Below are positions 26,023 to 33,647 of a DNA stretch of 64,000 bases, one piece after another. Where the stretch lies: NCBI GenBank assembly GCA_900319695.1, contig ONPN01000013.1:1-64000 (forward strand), given 5' to 3'. Origin of the DNA: an uncultured Eubacteriales bacterium. Its GTDB lineage: Bacteria > Bacillota > Clostridia > Oscillospirales > Oscillospiraceae. Position 1 is the stretch's first letter. Every line of letters begins with the position of its first letter. The notes under the pieces are model-generated. The model was not told the DNA's origin and did no database searches. It worked only from the letters and a program-made list of their open reading frames with translations. The position numbers and the translations under genes are program-made.

Positions 26023-26886
26023 TTACCGCTCTTTTCCGCGGAAGAAGAGGCCCAGCATGCCGGGGCCGACGTGCGCGCCGGAGTAGGGCTCATGCTGGCA
26101 GATGGTGATGCTGGCCCCGGGCGTGACCTGGCGCACAAGGGCGGCCAGGGTCTCGGCGTCCTCCAGACAGTCGCCGTGGGAGATGCACACGTCCGCATAC
26201 GGAAGCTGCAGGCGCTTCTCCTCGTACTTTTTCACCAGCGCTTCGATGGAGCGCTTGCGGCCGCGCACCTTCTCGCAGGAGACGATGTGGCCGGTGGCGT
26301 CGCCGAAGAGGATGGGCTTGATGTTCAGCACGGTCGCGATCTTGGCGGTCGCCCCGCTGACGCGGCCCGTCTTTTTGAGAAAGTTGAGATCGTCCACCGT
26401 GAAGTACTGGCAGATATGCGGCACCTCCGCGTCGAGGATCTCCGCTGCCTTTCTGGCGTCCGTGCCCTGGCGAGACAGCTCCGCCGCGTGGACGGCGAGC
26501 AGGCCGTTGCCGAAGCCGCAGCCGAGTGAGTCCACCACATGCACAAAGCGCTCGGGGTACTGCTCCATCAGCTCCTGCGCGGCGAGACGGGCGGCGTTGC
26601 AGGTCCCGCTGATGCCGGAGCTGGAGGACACATAGATCACGTCCTGTCCCGCTGTCATCAGGGGGGTGAAGTGCGTGATAAAGAGCTGGGTGTTCAAAAG
26701 GCTGGTCTTGACGGCGTGGCCGCTTCTGAGCCCGTCATAGAAGGCGCGGGCGTCGAACTGCTCCACGTCCCCCAGATAGGTCTGGGGCTTCCCGTCCAGC
26801 GTATATTCACAGGGGAGAACCTGGATCCCCTCCAGCATTTTCTTTGGCAGATTGGCGCTGCCGTCTGCAAAAACAGCAAAAGACAT
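26023..26886 (-). CDS. DegV family fatty-acid-binding protein (287 aa)
   Basis: Two-domain DegV fold: FADGSANLPKKM at the start, VKTSLLNTQLF, ISSSSGISGT-like YVSSSSGISGTCNAARLA, DSLGCGFGNGLL, and TGRVSGATAKIATVLNIKPIL. DegV/FakB proteins carry fatty acids, often to a FakA kinase; no FakA gene is next to it. AGGAGGGG lies before the ATG and a good promoter just upstream, so it is probably a single-gene unit. Confidence 0.92.
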   Translation of the reverse strand: MSFAVFADGSANLPKKMLEGIQVLPCEYTLDGKPQTYLGDVEQFDARAFYDGLRSGHAVKTSLLNTQLFITHFTPLMTAGQDVIYVSSSSGISGTCNAARLAAQELMEQYPERFVHVVDSLGCGFGNGLLAVHAAELSRQGTDARKAAEILDAEVPHICQYFTVDDLNFLKKTGRVSGATAKIATVLNIKPILFGDATGHIVSCEKVRGRKRSIEALVKKYEEKRLQLPYADVCISHGDCLEDAETLAALVRQVTPGASITICQHEPYSGAHVGPGMLGLFFRGKER

Positions 26887-26932
26887 GCAAACCCCTCCTG
26901 AAAGATAGTTTTACATTCTGTAATTCTTTGCA

Positions 26933-26961
26933 ATTTTACCACGTTTTTTACAACATGTCAA
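26933..26961 (-). promoter_or_regulatory. Promoter for the DegV gene
   Basis: On the minus strand: TTGACA (26956-26961), 17-base spacer, TAAAAT (26933-26938). Confidence 0.7.
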
Positions 26962-27044
26962 TCTGTGTAAAGAAATATGCCGCGCATGTGAAAGAGCGCG
27001 TGGCCGTAGGGAGAGGTCATATGTTTTTTTACAATATAAACATA

Positions 27045-27073
27045 TTGACTTACCGGGTATATAGGTGTAAAGT
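27045..27073 (+). promoter_or_regulatory. Promoter for nifS-nifU
   Basis: TTGACT (27045-27050), 17-base spacer, TAAAGT (27068-27073), 40 bases before the ATG. Confidence 0.6.
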
Positions 27074-27112
27074 ATCAGACAGATAAAACGCACAGCAAAG
27101 GAGAAGCAGACT

Positions 27113-28300
27113 ATGAGAATTTACGCGGACAACGCGGCCACGACGAAGATGAGCCGCGCCGCAATCGACGCCATGGTGGACTGTATGGAGTCGCACTACG
27201 GCAACCCCTCCAGCCTCTACGAGCTGGGGCAGGAGGCGAAGGAGCGTCTGGAGCAGGCGAGGGCGGAGATCGCCGCCGTCATCCATGCCGAGCCCGGCGA
27301 AATCTACTTCACCTCCGGCGGCAGCGAGGCGGACAACCAGGCCATCCGCAGCGGCGCGGCCATCGGGAAGAAGACCGGCAAACGCCACATCATCTCCACC
27401 GCCTTTGAGCACCACGCGGTGCTGCACACGCTCAAAAAGCTGGAGGAGGAGGGCTTCGAGATCACGCTCCTGCCCGTGCATGAGGACGGGCTTGTGCGCG
27501 TGGAGGAGCTGGAGGCGGCCATCCGGGACGACACCTGCCTTGTGACCATTATGTTTGCCAATAACGAGATCGGCACCATCCAGCCCATCCGCGAGCTCGG
27601 AGCGGTCTGTAAGGCGCGCGGCGTCCTCTTCCACACGGACGCGGTGCAGGCGGTGGGCCATCTGCCCATCGACGTGAAGGACTGCAACATCGACCTGCTG
27701 TCCTCCTCGGCCCACAAGTTCCACGGGCCGAAGGGCGTGGGCTTCCTCTACGCGCGCAAGGGCGTGCGGCTCACGAACCTGATCGAGGGCGGCGCGCAGG
27801 AGAAGGGCAAGCGCGCGGGCACCGAAAACCTCGCGGGCGCGGCGGGCATGGCGGCGGCCCTGCGGGAGGTCGCCGGACACATGACGGAAAACGCCGCGCA
27901 CATGAGCGCCCTGCGGGACAGGCTCATCGCGGGCCTTGCGGAGATCCCTCACTCGGCCCTGAACGGAGACGCGAAAAAGCGCCTGCCCGGCAACGTCAAT
28001 TTCTGCTTTGAGGGCATCGAAGGGGAGTCCCTGCTGCTCCTGCTGGACGAGCGGGGCATCTGCGCCTCCTCGGGCAGCGCCTGCACCTCCGGCTCTCTCG
28101 ACCCCAGCCATGTGCTGCTGGCCATCGGCCGCGTGCATGACGTGGCCCACGGCTCCCTGCGCCTGACCATCGGAGAGGACGCGACGGAGGAGGAGATCGA
28201 CTATATCGTCCGAAACGTGAGGGAGGTCGTGGAATACCTGCGCGGCTTCTCCCCGGTCTGGCGCGATCTGACAAGCGGCAAGACGCCGTTCATTCTGTAA
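27113..28300 (+). CDS. nifS: Cysteine desulfurase NifS-type (395 aa)
   Basis: A PLP class V aminotransferase: YADNAATTKMS, FTSGGSEADNQ, ISTAFEHHAVLHTL, SSSAHKFHGPKGVGF with the PLP lysine, RAGTENLAGA, and the catalytic Cys loop SSGSACTSGS. It takes sulfur from cysteine for FeS cluster assembly. The gene is followed after 13 bases by a scaffold gene. This two-gene NifS-NifU set is the usual FeS system of clostridia. Confidence 0.95.
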   Translation: MRIYADNAATTKMSRAAIDAMVDCMESHYGNPSSLYELGQEAKERLEQARAEIAAVIHAEPGEIYFTSGGSEADNQAIRSGAAIGKKTGKRHIISTAFEHHAVLHTLKKLEEEGFEITLLPVHEDGLVRVEELEAAIRDDTCLVTIMFANNEIGTIQPIRELGAVCKARGVLFHTDAVQAVGHLPIDVKDCNIDLLSSSAHKFHGPKGVGFLYARKGVRLTNLIEGGAQEKGKRAGTENLAGAAGMAAALREVAGHMTENAAHMSALRDRLIAGLAEIPHSALNGDAKKRLPGNVNFCFEGIEGESLLLLLDERGICASSGSACTSGSLDPSHVLLAIGRVHDVAHGSLRLTIGEDATEEEIDYIVRNVREVVEYLRGFSPVWRDLTSGKTPFIL

Positions 28301-28313
28301 GGAGGATAGAATC

Positions 28314-28700
28314 ATGGCTTTATACAGCGAAAAGGTGATGGACCATTTTAAAAACCCCCGCAACGTGGGCGTGATCGAGAACGCCGACGGCGTCGGCGAG
28401 GTCGGCAACGCCAAGTGCGGCGACATTATGAAGATGTATCTGAAAATCGACGACGACGTGATCAGCGACGTGAAGTTTGAGACCTTCGGCTGCGCCAGCG
28501 CGATCGCCTCGAGCTCCATGGCGACGGAGCTCATCAAGGGCAAGCCGGTGTCCGAGGCCATGCAGCTTACCAACAAGGCGGTGGCGGAGGCCCTGGACGG
28601 TCTGCCCGCCTACAAGATGCACTGCTCCGTCCTGGCCGAGGAGGCCATCCAGTCCGCGCTGGAGGACTACTACAGCAGGCACCCGGAGAAGAAACAATAA
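28314..28700 (+). CDS. nifU: NifU/IscU-like iron-sulfur scaffold (128 aa)
   Basis: Single-domain scaffold with the three cluster cysteines in VGNAKCGDIM, ETFGCASAIASS and YKMHCSVLAEEAI. It has only the N-terminal NifU domain, like IscU. It receives sulfur from the adjacent NifS. GGAGGATAG precedes the ATG and a strong terminator follows the stop. Confidence 0.94.
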   Translation: MALYSEKVMDHFKNPRNVGVIENADGVGEVGNAKCGDIMKMYLKIDDDVISDVKFETFGCASAIASSSMATELIKGKPVSEAMQLTNKAVAEALDGLPAYKMHCSVLAEEAIQSALEDYYSRHPEKKQ

Positions 28701-28708
28701 CACGGGAC

Positions 28709-28751
28709 ACGCCCCATTTTGCAGCAGCCTGCAAAATGGGGCGTAAAATTT
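28709..28751 (+). terminator. Terminator of nifS-nifU
   Basis: A 15-base perfect stem: ACGCCCCATTTTGCA (28709-28723) with its complement at 28730-28744, then AAAATTTTTT. Confidence 0.85.
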
Positions 28752-28763
28752 TTTACAGCGGCC

Positions 28764-28828
28764 GCAGGGACTACTTTGTGTATTTCCGAGGCCGATAACG
28801 AAGTATGGCGCCATTCTGGCCGGAAAGA
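28764..28828. repeat. Partial copy of the CTTTGTGTATTTC palindromic repeat
   Basis: Matches the right half of the complete element at 49064-49216: ACTTTGTGTATTTC, then CCGATAACGAAGT, GGCG and ATTCTGGCCGGAAAGA. The left half and the terminal repeat are missing. Confidence 0.7.
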
Positions 28829-28870
28829 GAAAAAGGAGGCAGTCTTGATCGCAAAAGATCAGACTGCCTC
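28829..28870 (-). terminator. Terminator of the small RNA
   Basis: On the minus strand GAGGCAGTCTGATC (28870-28857), loop TTTTGC, then GATCAAGACTGCCTC (one bulged A) and CTTTTTCTC. Confidence 0.8.
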
Positions 28871-29020
28871 AAAACCGGTTATTTCCGCCTACACTATATG
28901 GTATGCTGGTGTTGCCCGCTCAACTGTCCGGCTACTAGGCCGCCGGCGGCCCACAAGTAAACTTTGCTTGTTCCTACGGGTTAAGGTGCCGATTACACCG
29001 ATGGGTGACGCCCATCTCCT
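28829..29020 (-). ncRNA. Candidate structured small RNA, about 190 nt
   Basis: On the minus strand a near-consensus promoter (29027-29055) is followed by about 190 bases without a usable reading frame and by a 14-base stem with CTTTTTCTCTTT. Internal pairings include GATGGG/CCCATC, GGTG/CACC, ACAAG/CTTGT and the self-complementary GGCCGCCGGCGGCC. Such a free-standing, highly folded transcript may belong to a known clostridial class such as raiA RNA or 6S RNA; I cannot assign it by eye. Confidence 0.65.
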
Positions 29021-29026
29021 GATTTA

Positions 29027-29055
29027 TGTATACCACAAGAGCAGGCAAATGTCAA
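29027..29055 (-). promoter_or_regulatory. Near-consensus promoter for the small RNA
   Basis: On the minus strand: TTGACA (29050-29055), 17-base spacer, TATACA (29027-29032). Confidence 0.75.
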
Positions 29056-29287
29056 GAACTTTTTGTAAAAAATATATAGGATTGCGGCGGGCCGGTGCGG
29101 GCGTTCTGTTAATATCGACAGAACAGGTTCAAAAAACCGTAGAAACCCCATATTTCGTACAAAAATTTGCTCAAAATACCGAATGTAGAATGAGACAAAA
29201 AACACGCGGGGACGGACAGAATAATTGTGAACTTTTTATTTCTGGAGAAAACGTAGTATGTTGTAACACTTAAATCTTTACAGAATA

Positions 29288-29419
29288 CTTGGCTCTCCCC
29301 GCATCGGGGAGAGCTGGCGCGACAGCGCCTGAGAGGGGCCGCGGGATGACGAAACCCCTCTCAGTCACGGCGCTTGCGTGAGACGCGCCGCGACAGCTCC
29401 CCCCAAAGGGGGAGCCAAG
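29288..29419. repeat. Dispersed palindromic repeat, copy 3 (diverged)
   Basis: CTTGGCTC and GAGCCAAG form the ends; the left end is CTCTCCCCGCATCGGGGAGAG and the right GCTCCCCCCAAAGGGGGAGC. The middle has ACCCCTCTCAGTCACGGCGC as in the other two copies. Confidence 0.7.
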
Positions 29420-29467
29420 AATATGGTATCAAGTTTTTAAACGTTACAAGGTACTGCGGCAGTTTTC

Positions 29468-29839
29468 TTACAGCTCGGCGATCAGCTCAATCTCGCAGAG
29501 GACGTTTTTCGGCAGGGTCTTGACCGCGACGCAGGAGCGGGCGGGCTTGCCGGTGAAGTATTTGGCGTAGACCGCGTTGAAGGCCGCAAAGTCGCCCATG
29601 TCGGCGAGGAAGCACACGGTCTTGACCACAGATTCAAAGCCGAGGCCGTTTTCTGCCAGCAGCGCGCCGAGATTGCGGCAGCAGCGCTCGGCCTGGGATT
29701 CGATGGTCGTGCCGTCGATCTCCCCGGTCTCGGGGATGATGGCGATCTGGCCGGAGGTAAAGAGAAAGCCGTTTGCGGAAATGGCCTGGGAGTAGGGGCC
29801 GATGGCGGCCGGAGCCTTGGGGGTAGAAGTGATGTTCAT
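29468..29839 (-). CDS. ridA: RidA family enamine/imine deaminase (123 aa)
   Basis: The typical short RidA sequence: APAAIGPYSQAI, FTSGQIAI, ERCCRNLGALL, and the active-site region ARSCVAVKTLPKNVLCEIELIA with the conserved Arg. RidA hydrolyses reactive enamines made by PLP enzymes. It lies 37 bases after nhaC on the same strand and may be co-transcribed with it. Confidence 0.95.
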   Translation of the reverse strand: MNITSTPKAPAAIGPYSQAISANGFLFTSGQIAIIPETGEIDGTTIESQAERCCRNLGALLAENGLGFESVVKTVCFLADMGDFAAFNAVYAKYFTGKPARSCVAVKTLPKNVLCEIELIAEL

Positions 29840-29876
29840 GGTGCCTTTCCTTTCTTACTGTATAGTCTGTATAGTG

Positions 29877-31271
29877 TTACTGTCTGGCTGCTTTTTTGCC
29901 GACCTCGGATTCGGGGCAGTCATGCTCCCAGTTCCAGGGGTTCTTGCGGATCACGCCGTCGGCGAAGGGGACGAAGATGGACACGACGCCCACCAGGGCG
30001 AGAATCCAGCAGTACCACATGCTGCCCACAAAGTCGGCGGCGGAGTAGACCGCGCCGATCTCAGACTGGGCCGTGGCGAGGGTGGCCGCCGCGACGAGCT
30101 GCGCGCCGTAGGGGATCACGCCCTGGAACACGCAGGAGAACACGTCCAGCAGCGAGGCGGTGCGGCGCGGGTCGACCCTGTAGGTGTGGGAGACCTCACG
30201 CGCCATGTCGCCCGCGACGATGATGGCGACGGTGTTGTTCGCGGTGGCGCAGTCGCAGGCGGAGACGAGAGCCGCAATGCCCGCCTGGGCCGAGCGCGTG
30301 CCCTTCATCACGCCGCGCAGCTTGTCGAGTATCCAGTTGATGCCGCCGTTTTTGGCAATCATCTCCGACATGCCGCCCGACAGGAGCGTGAGGAAATAGA
30401 CCTCGTTCATGCCGCAGAAGCCCTCATAGATGGCCTGGGCAAAGCCGGGGATGTCCATGGAGTCGGTCAGCATACCGATGATCCCGGCGGAGAAGATGCC
30501 GATGACCAGCACGAGGAAGACGTTGACCCCGCTCAGCGCGAGAATCAAAACGGCGAGATAGGGGACGATCTTCACGGCGCTGAAGCTCAGGTCGCCCAGG
30601 GGCGCGGCGGTCTCGGGGCGGCCGAAAATCAGCAGCAGCACCACGGTGATGAGCGCGGCGGGCAGGGCGATGAGGAAGTTTACGCGGAACTTGTCGCGCA
30701 TCTCCACACGCTGGGAGCGGGTGGCGGCGATGGTGGTGTCCGAGATCATGGACAGGTTGTCGCCGAACATACCGCCGCCGACCACGGCCGCGATGACCAC
30801 GGCGGGGGAGAGATTGCCCTTCTCGGCAAGGCCGACGGCGATGGGGACGAGGGCGGAGATCGTGCCCATGGAGGTGCCGGTCGCCGTGCCGAAGAAGGCC
30901 GCGATCACGAACAGGCCCGCTGCCAGCAGGGACGGCGGCACCAGCGAGAGGCCGAGGTTGATGGTGGCGTCCTTCGCGCCCATGGAGGCGGCGACGCTGG
31001 CAAACGCGCCGGCGAGGATGTAGATCATCAGCATCGTCAGCACGTCGATATTGGCCGCGCCTTTGGCGAAGGTCTCAAACTTCTCGTTGATGCCGCCCTT
31101 GCCCATGCAGAAGGCGACAAGCACGGCGATAAACATGGCCGTGACGGCCGGGAACTGGTAGAAGGCCATCGCCACGCCCCTGGCCTGGTAGATGAGGCCC
31201 GCGCCCAGATAGACCACGATAAAGACAAGGAAGGGGATCAGCGCGGCGCCGCTTTTCTTGGTATACTTCAT
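29877..31271 (-). CDS. nhaC: NhaC family Na+/H+ antiporter (464 aa)
   Basis: About eleven membrane helices with the NhaC-type core GGGMFGDNLSMISDTTIAA and ACDCATANNTVAIIVAG. It exchanges Na+ and H+; members of this group may also move amino acids or organic acids. ATG 31271 (MKYTKKSG) is preferred: the promoter at 31329-31357 lies downstream of an alternative start at 31340, which would then not be transcribed. GGAGGA is 13 bases before the ATG, a little far. Confidence 0.9.
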   Translation of the reverse strand: MKYTKKSGAALIPFLVFIVVYLGAGLIYQARGVAMAFYQFPAVTAMFIAVLVAFCMGKGGINEKFETFAKGAANIDVLTMLMIYILAGAFASVAASMGAKDATINLGLSLVPPSLLAAGLFVIAAFFGTATGTSMGTISALVPIAVGLAEKGNLSPAVVIAAVVGGGMFGDNLSMISDTTIAATRSQRVEMRDKFRVNFLIALPAALITVVLLLIFGRPETAAPLGDLSFSAVKIVPYLAVLILALSGVNVFLVLVIGIFSAGIIGMLTDSMDIPGFAQAIYEGFCGMNEVYFLTLLSGGMSEMIAKNGGINWILDKLRGVMKGTRSAQAGIAALVSACDCATANNTVAIIVAGDMAREVSHTYRVDPRRTASLLDVFSCVFQGVIPYGAQLVAAATLATAQSEIGAVYSAADFVGSMWYCWILALVGVVSIFVPFADGVIRKNPWNWEHDCPESEVGKKAARQ

Positions 31272-31328
31272 GTTGTTTACTTGTTCCTCCAACTCTTTCT
31301 CTGACAGACGCCGAAGCGTCTGAACGGC

Positions 31329-31357
31329 ATTATATACCATCCGCGTCTTTTAGACAA
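31329..31357 (-). promoter_or_regulatory. Promoter for nhaC-ridA
   Basis: On the minus strand: TTGTCT (31352-31357), 17-base spacer, TATAAT (31329-31334). A CAGACGC/GCGTCTG hairpin follows in the leader (31304-31321). Confidence 0.75.
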
Positions 31358-31376
31358 GAGCGGGGGGAGGAAATCG

Positions 31377-31610
31377 TCACCTCCGGCACTGGCGGCCCGT
31401 GCTGTCGATGAAGCAGTCGCCCTGCAAAAGGATCTGCGAGACCGGCACCACGCGGTAGCCGTCCGCGAGCAGGGAGTCCAGGATCTCCGGCAGGGCCTCG
31501 GGCGTGTGCTCGGCCGCGTTGTGGAACAGGACGATGCTGCCCGGCTGCACCCGGTCGAGCACGCGCCGCGTGATCTCGGACGCGCTGAGCCCCTTCCAGT
31601 CGAGACTATC
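31377..31610 (-). pseudogene. Polysaccharide deacetylase, C-terminal fragment
   Basis: The frame reads SLDWKGLSASEITRRVLDRV, then GSIVLFHN (deacetylase motif 5 His) and VPVSQIL, ending at 31377. It has no start of its own. It joins in frame with the N-terminal part at 41503-42033 when the element 31609-41502 is removed, giving WDVDSLDWKG across the junction. So it is one gene split by integration and not two genes. Codons upstream of 31611 on this strand belong to the element end. Confidence 0.9.
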
Positions 31611-31637
31611 ACTGCGTGTAACAACTGAAACCCCAGT
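31594..31637. other. attL: left junction of the integrative element
   Basis: Host half (deacetylase codons) up to 31608, crossover dinucleotide TC at 31609-31610, then the element arm 31611-31637. The arm starts ACTGCGTGTAACAACTGAAA and ends CCCCAGT. It is an inverted copy of the arm at 41474-41500 (23 of 27 positions). Confidence 0.88.
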
Positions 31638-31763
31638 CGTATCAAGGCTTTGCGGTAAACCTGAAGAGCGGCCGACAAGAGCGACGTTGTGATTCGTTTT
31701 CCGGGCTCGGCAAATGAATCTTCTGCCCTGACCACGCATAGTCTTGTGGCGGGAGGTCAGAGC

Positions 31764-31889
31764 ATGACGATCAAACATATCCATCCTGACTGCACGGAAG
31801 AGGAACGTTTGGAGAAGCTTCGCACAATCAAAAAACTGTGCACGAAAATCCTCCAGCCTGAAGAACAGAAAGAGAAGAGGGCCGGCTGA
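31764..31889 (+). CDS. Small protein upstream of the recombinase (41 aa)
   Basis: MTIKHIHPDCTEEERLEKLR begins a 41-residue, charged, helical protein. GGGAGGTC precedes the ATG, and its TGA overlaps the recombinase ATG by one base (31889), so the two are translationally coupled. No family is recognised with certainty. Directionality factors of serine integrases are often small proteins coded near the integrase, so this is a candidate, but nothing in the sequence proves it. Confidence 0.6.
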   Translation: MTIKHIHPDCTEEERLEKLRTIKKLCTKILQPEEQKEKRAG

Positions 31890-33352
31890 TGGCCTGGGCG
31901 GTCTATGCGCGGCAGTCCGTCGAAAAGAAAAACAGCATCTCCATCGAAAGTCAGATCGCGTTCTGTCAAAAGACCGCCGGGCAGGAACTGAGCGTCTATC
32001 GGGACCGTGGGTATTCCGGCAAGAATACCCAACGGCCTGACTTCCAAAGGCTCTTGAACGATATACAGGCCGGGAAGATCGAAAAGCTCTACGTCTACCG
32101 TCTTGACCGCTTCTCACGCTCTGTGGCGGACTTCGGGAAGCTCTGGGAGACCTTGCGCGCCCATGGGGTGGAGTTTGTCAGCATCAACGAGAACTTTGAC
32201 ACCTCCACGCCGATGGGACGGGCGATGCTGCACATCATCATGGTCTTTGCCCAGCTTGAGCGGGAGACCACGGCTGAACGTGTCCGTGACAATTATCACC
32301 GGCGCGCAAGTCTTGGCGCCTGGCCGGGCGGCCCTGCGCCGTACGGCTTCACTCTCGGACGCTGCACGGACGGTCAGGGACATGCAGTCCCGACGCTGCT
32401 TATTGAGCCTGACAAGAGCGAGATCGTTCGGCGTGTCTTTGAAGCCTATGCGGAAGAAGGGGCCACGCTGGGCTCGGTGGCGAAGATGCTGAATCAGGAG
32501 GGGATACCGGGCCCCAAGCGCTCTACCTGGGATAACGTCTCCCTGTCCCGACTGCTGCATACGCCCTGTTACGTCCGGGCGGACGAGCAGGTGCGGCTCC
32601 ACTATCAGGCGCTGGGGGCCAATATCTGCTCCGCGCCTGAGGACTTTGACGGCGTGCACGGCGTTCAGCTTGTCGGGAAGCGCGATCGCTCGGCAAAGAA
32701 ATACACGGACGTGAAGGAGCACAACGTTTCTGTTCTGAACAGCGAGGGCTTTATCCCTTCGGAGCTCTGGCTTCGCTGCCAGGACAAGCTGCAGAGAAAC
32801 ACCCAGATCGGCAACAACGGAAAAGGAAAACATACCTGGCTTTCCGGCCTTTTGAAGTGCGCCTCCTGCGGCTATGCGCTGAAAATTGCCCATAAAGAAA
32901 GTAGGCAGCGCTATCTGCAATGCAGCGGCAAATACAATCTGACGAAGTGCGACGCCGTGATCCGGGCGGATTTGAACGCGCTGGAGGCGGAGACGGCGAT
33001 TCAGATCCAGACAATGCTCAATGAGACGCCGGAAGAGACGCTGGAGGAGAAGCACGAGGATAGGTACGCGAACCGGCTTGACGAGCTCGACCGGAGGGCA
33101 GACCGCCTGCTTGACGCATTCAGCGAGAGCCCGGATATGAGTTCGGCCTATCTGCAGCGCGCTTTGGCGCGGATCGAGAAGGAACGCCAGCAGCTCCTTG
33201 AGTCCAGAAAACGGGACAGCCGACGGCCGATTCTTCCGCACAAGCTCGTCTTTGAAGCCCTCAGCTTTGAGGAGAAAAAGCTCGTGGCCGCGCAGTTTAT
33301 CCGGAGAATCGAGGTCGGAGACGATACGGCGCAGGTCATCTGGAATATATAA
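31889..33352 (+). CDS. Large serine recombinase (site-specific integrase, 487 aa)
   Basis: Resolvase domain with the nucleophile in VYARQSVEKKNS (Ser about residue 10), then VYRLDRFSRSVADFGKL and FAQLERETTAERVRDN; a recombinase domain (GGPAPYGFTL, VSLSRLLHTPCYVR); a zinc ribbon (KCASCGYAL and a later CSGKYNLTKC); and a coiled-coil region near the C-terminus. This is the full set of a phage/ICE-type integrase. It lies 280 bases from attL and reads inward. It most likely made the split in the deacetylase gene. Confidence 0.95.
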   Translation: MAWAVYARQSVEKKNSISIESQIAFCQKTAGQELSVYRDRGYSGKNTQRPDFQRLLNDIQAGKIEKLYVYRLDRFSRSVADFGKLWETLRAHGVEFVSINENFDTSTPMGRAMLHIIMVFAQLERETTAERVRDNYHRRASLGAWPGGPAPYGFTLGRCTDGQGHAVPTLLIEPDKSEIVRRVFEAYAEEGATLGSVAKMLNQEGIPGPKRSTWDNVSLSRLLHTPCYVRADEQVRLHYQALGANICSAPEDFDGVHGVQLVGKRDRSAKKYTDVKEHNVSVLNSEGFIPSELWLRCQDKLQRNTQIGNNGKGKHTWLSGLLKCASCGYALKIAHKESRQRYLQCSGKYNLTKCDAVIRADLNALEAETAIQIQTMLNETPEETLEEKHEDRYANRLDELDRRADRLLDAFSESPDMSSAYLQRALARIEKERQQLLESRKRDSRRPILPHKLVFEALSFEEKKLVAAQFIRRIEVGDDTAQVIWNI

Positions 33353-33647
33353 TCAACAAGGTAAAAAGATAGGAAATTAATGCGGGCGTTGGAGCATATC
33401 CGACGCCCGTTTTCGTTCAAATTGGGCAAATTGCAATAGAAAAAGTATATCAATATCTCGCATTTTGTGTTGTGCGATCGCAATATCTATGGTAACATAT
33501 ATAGAGTTAGTCTATAGACAAACAATTGATGAAGTTATGTAAACTGAGTCGGCTGCGGGAATAAAGTGCTCGTGATCCGGAAAATGGATCTGAGCGGGAC
33601 TGCCTAACGAGAAAAAAATCTATTATTTCATTGCGAGGATGAAGGCA
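33353..33647. other. Intergenic region with terminator and folded leader
   Basis: After a terminator (33383-33413) comes AT-rich DNA with a possible promoter (TTGTGC, 17 bases, TAACAT near 33470-33500). A GC-richer stretch follows in which GCTCGTGATCC (33571-33581) can pair with GGATCTGAGC (33587-33596). It may be a structured 5' leader for the fusion gene; I do not recognise a known riboswitch. Confidence 0.45.
33383..33413 (+). terminator. Terminator after the recombinase
   Basis: CGGGCGT (33383-33389) and ACGCCCG (33403-33409), followed by TTTTC. Confidence 0.7.

Larger units (their letters stand above)
28745..29467. other. Long intergenic region: repeat, small RNA, repeat
   Basis: 720 bases without a protein gene. 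In order: a partial palindromic repeat (28764-28828), a minus-strand RNA gene with its own promoter and terminator (28829-29055), an AT-rich stretch with a small hairpin GTTCTGT/ACAGAAC (29103-29124), and a dispersed repeat (29288-29419). Confidence 0.7.

Noticed and set aside
25542..28700. NifX-like, NifS and NifU genes as signs of nitrogen fixation
   Set aside because: No nitrogenase structural or cofactor genes are present; these families serve general FeS assembly in anaerobes.
31638..32117. Minus-strand open frame that extends the deacetylase fragment into the element
   Set aside because: Beyond 31611 it is antisense to the small coupled gene and the recombinase, and the protein no longer resembles a deacetylase.
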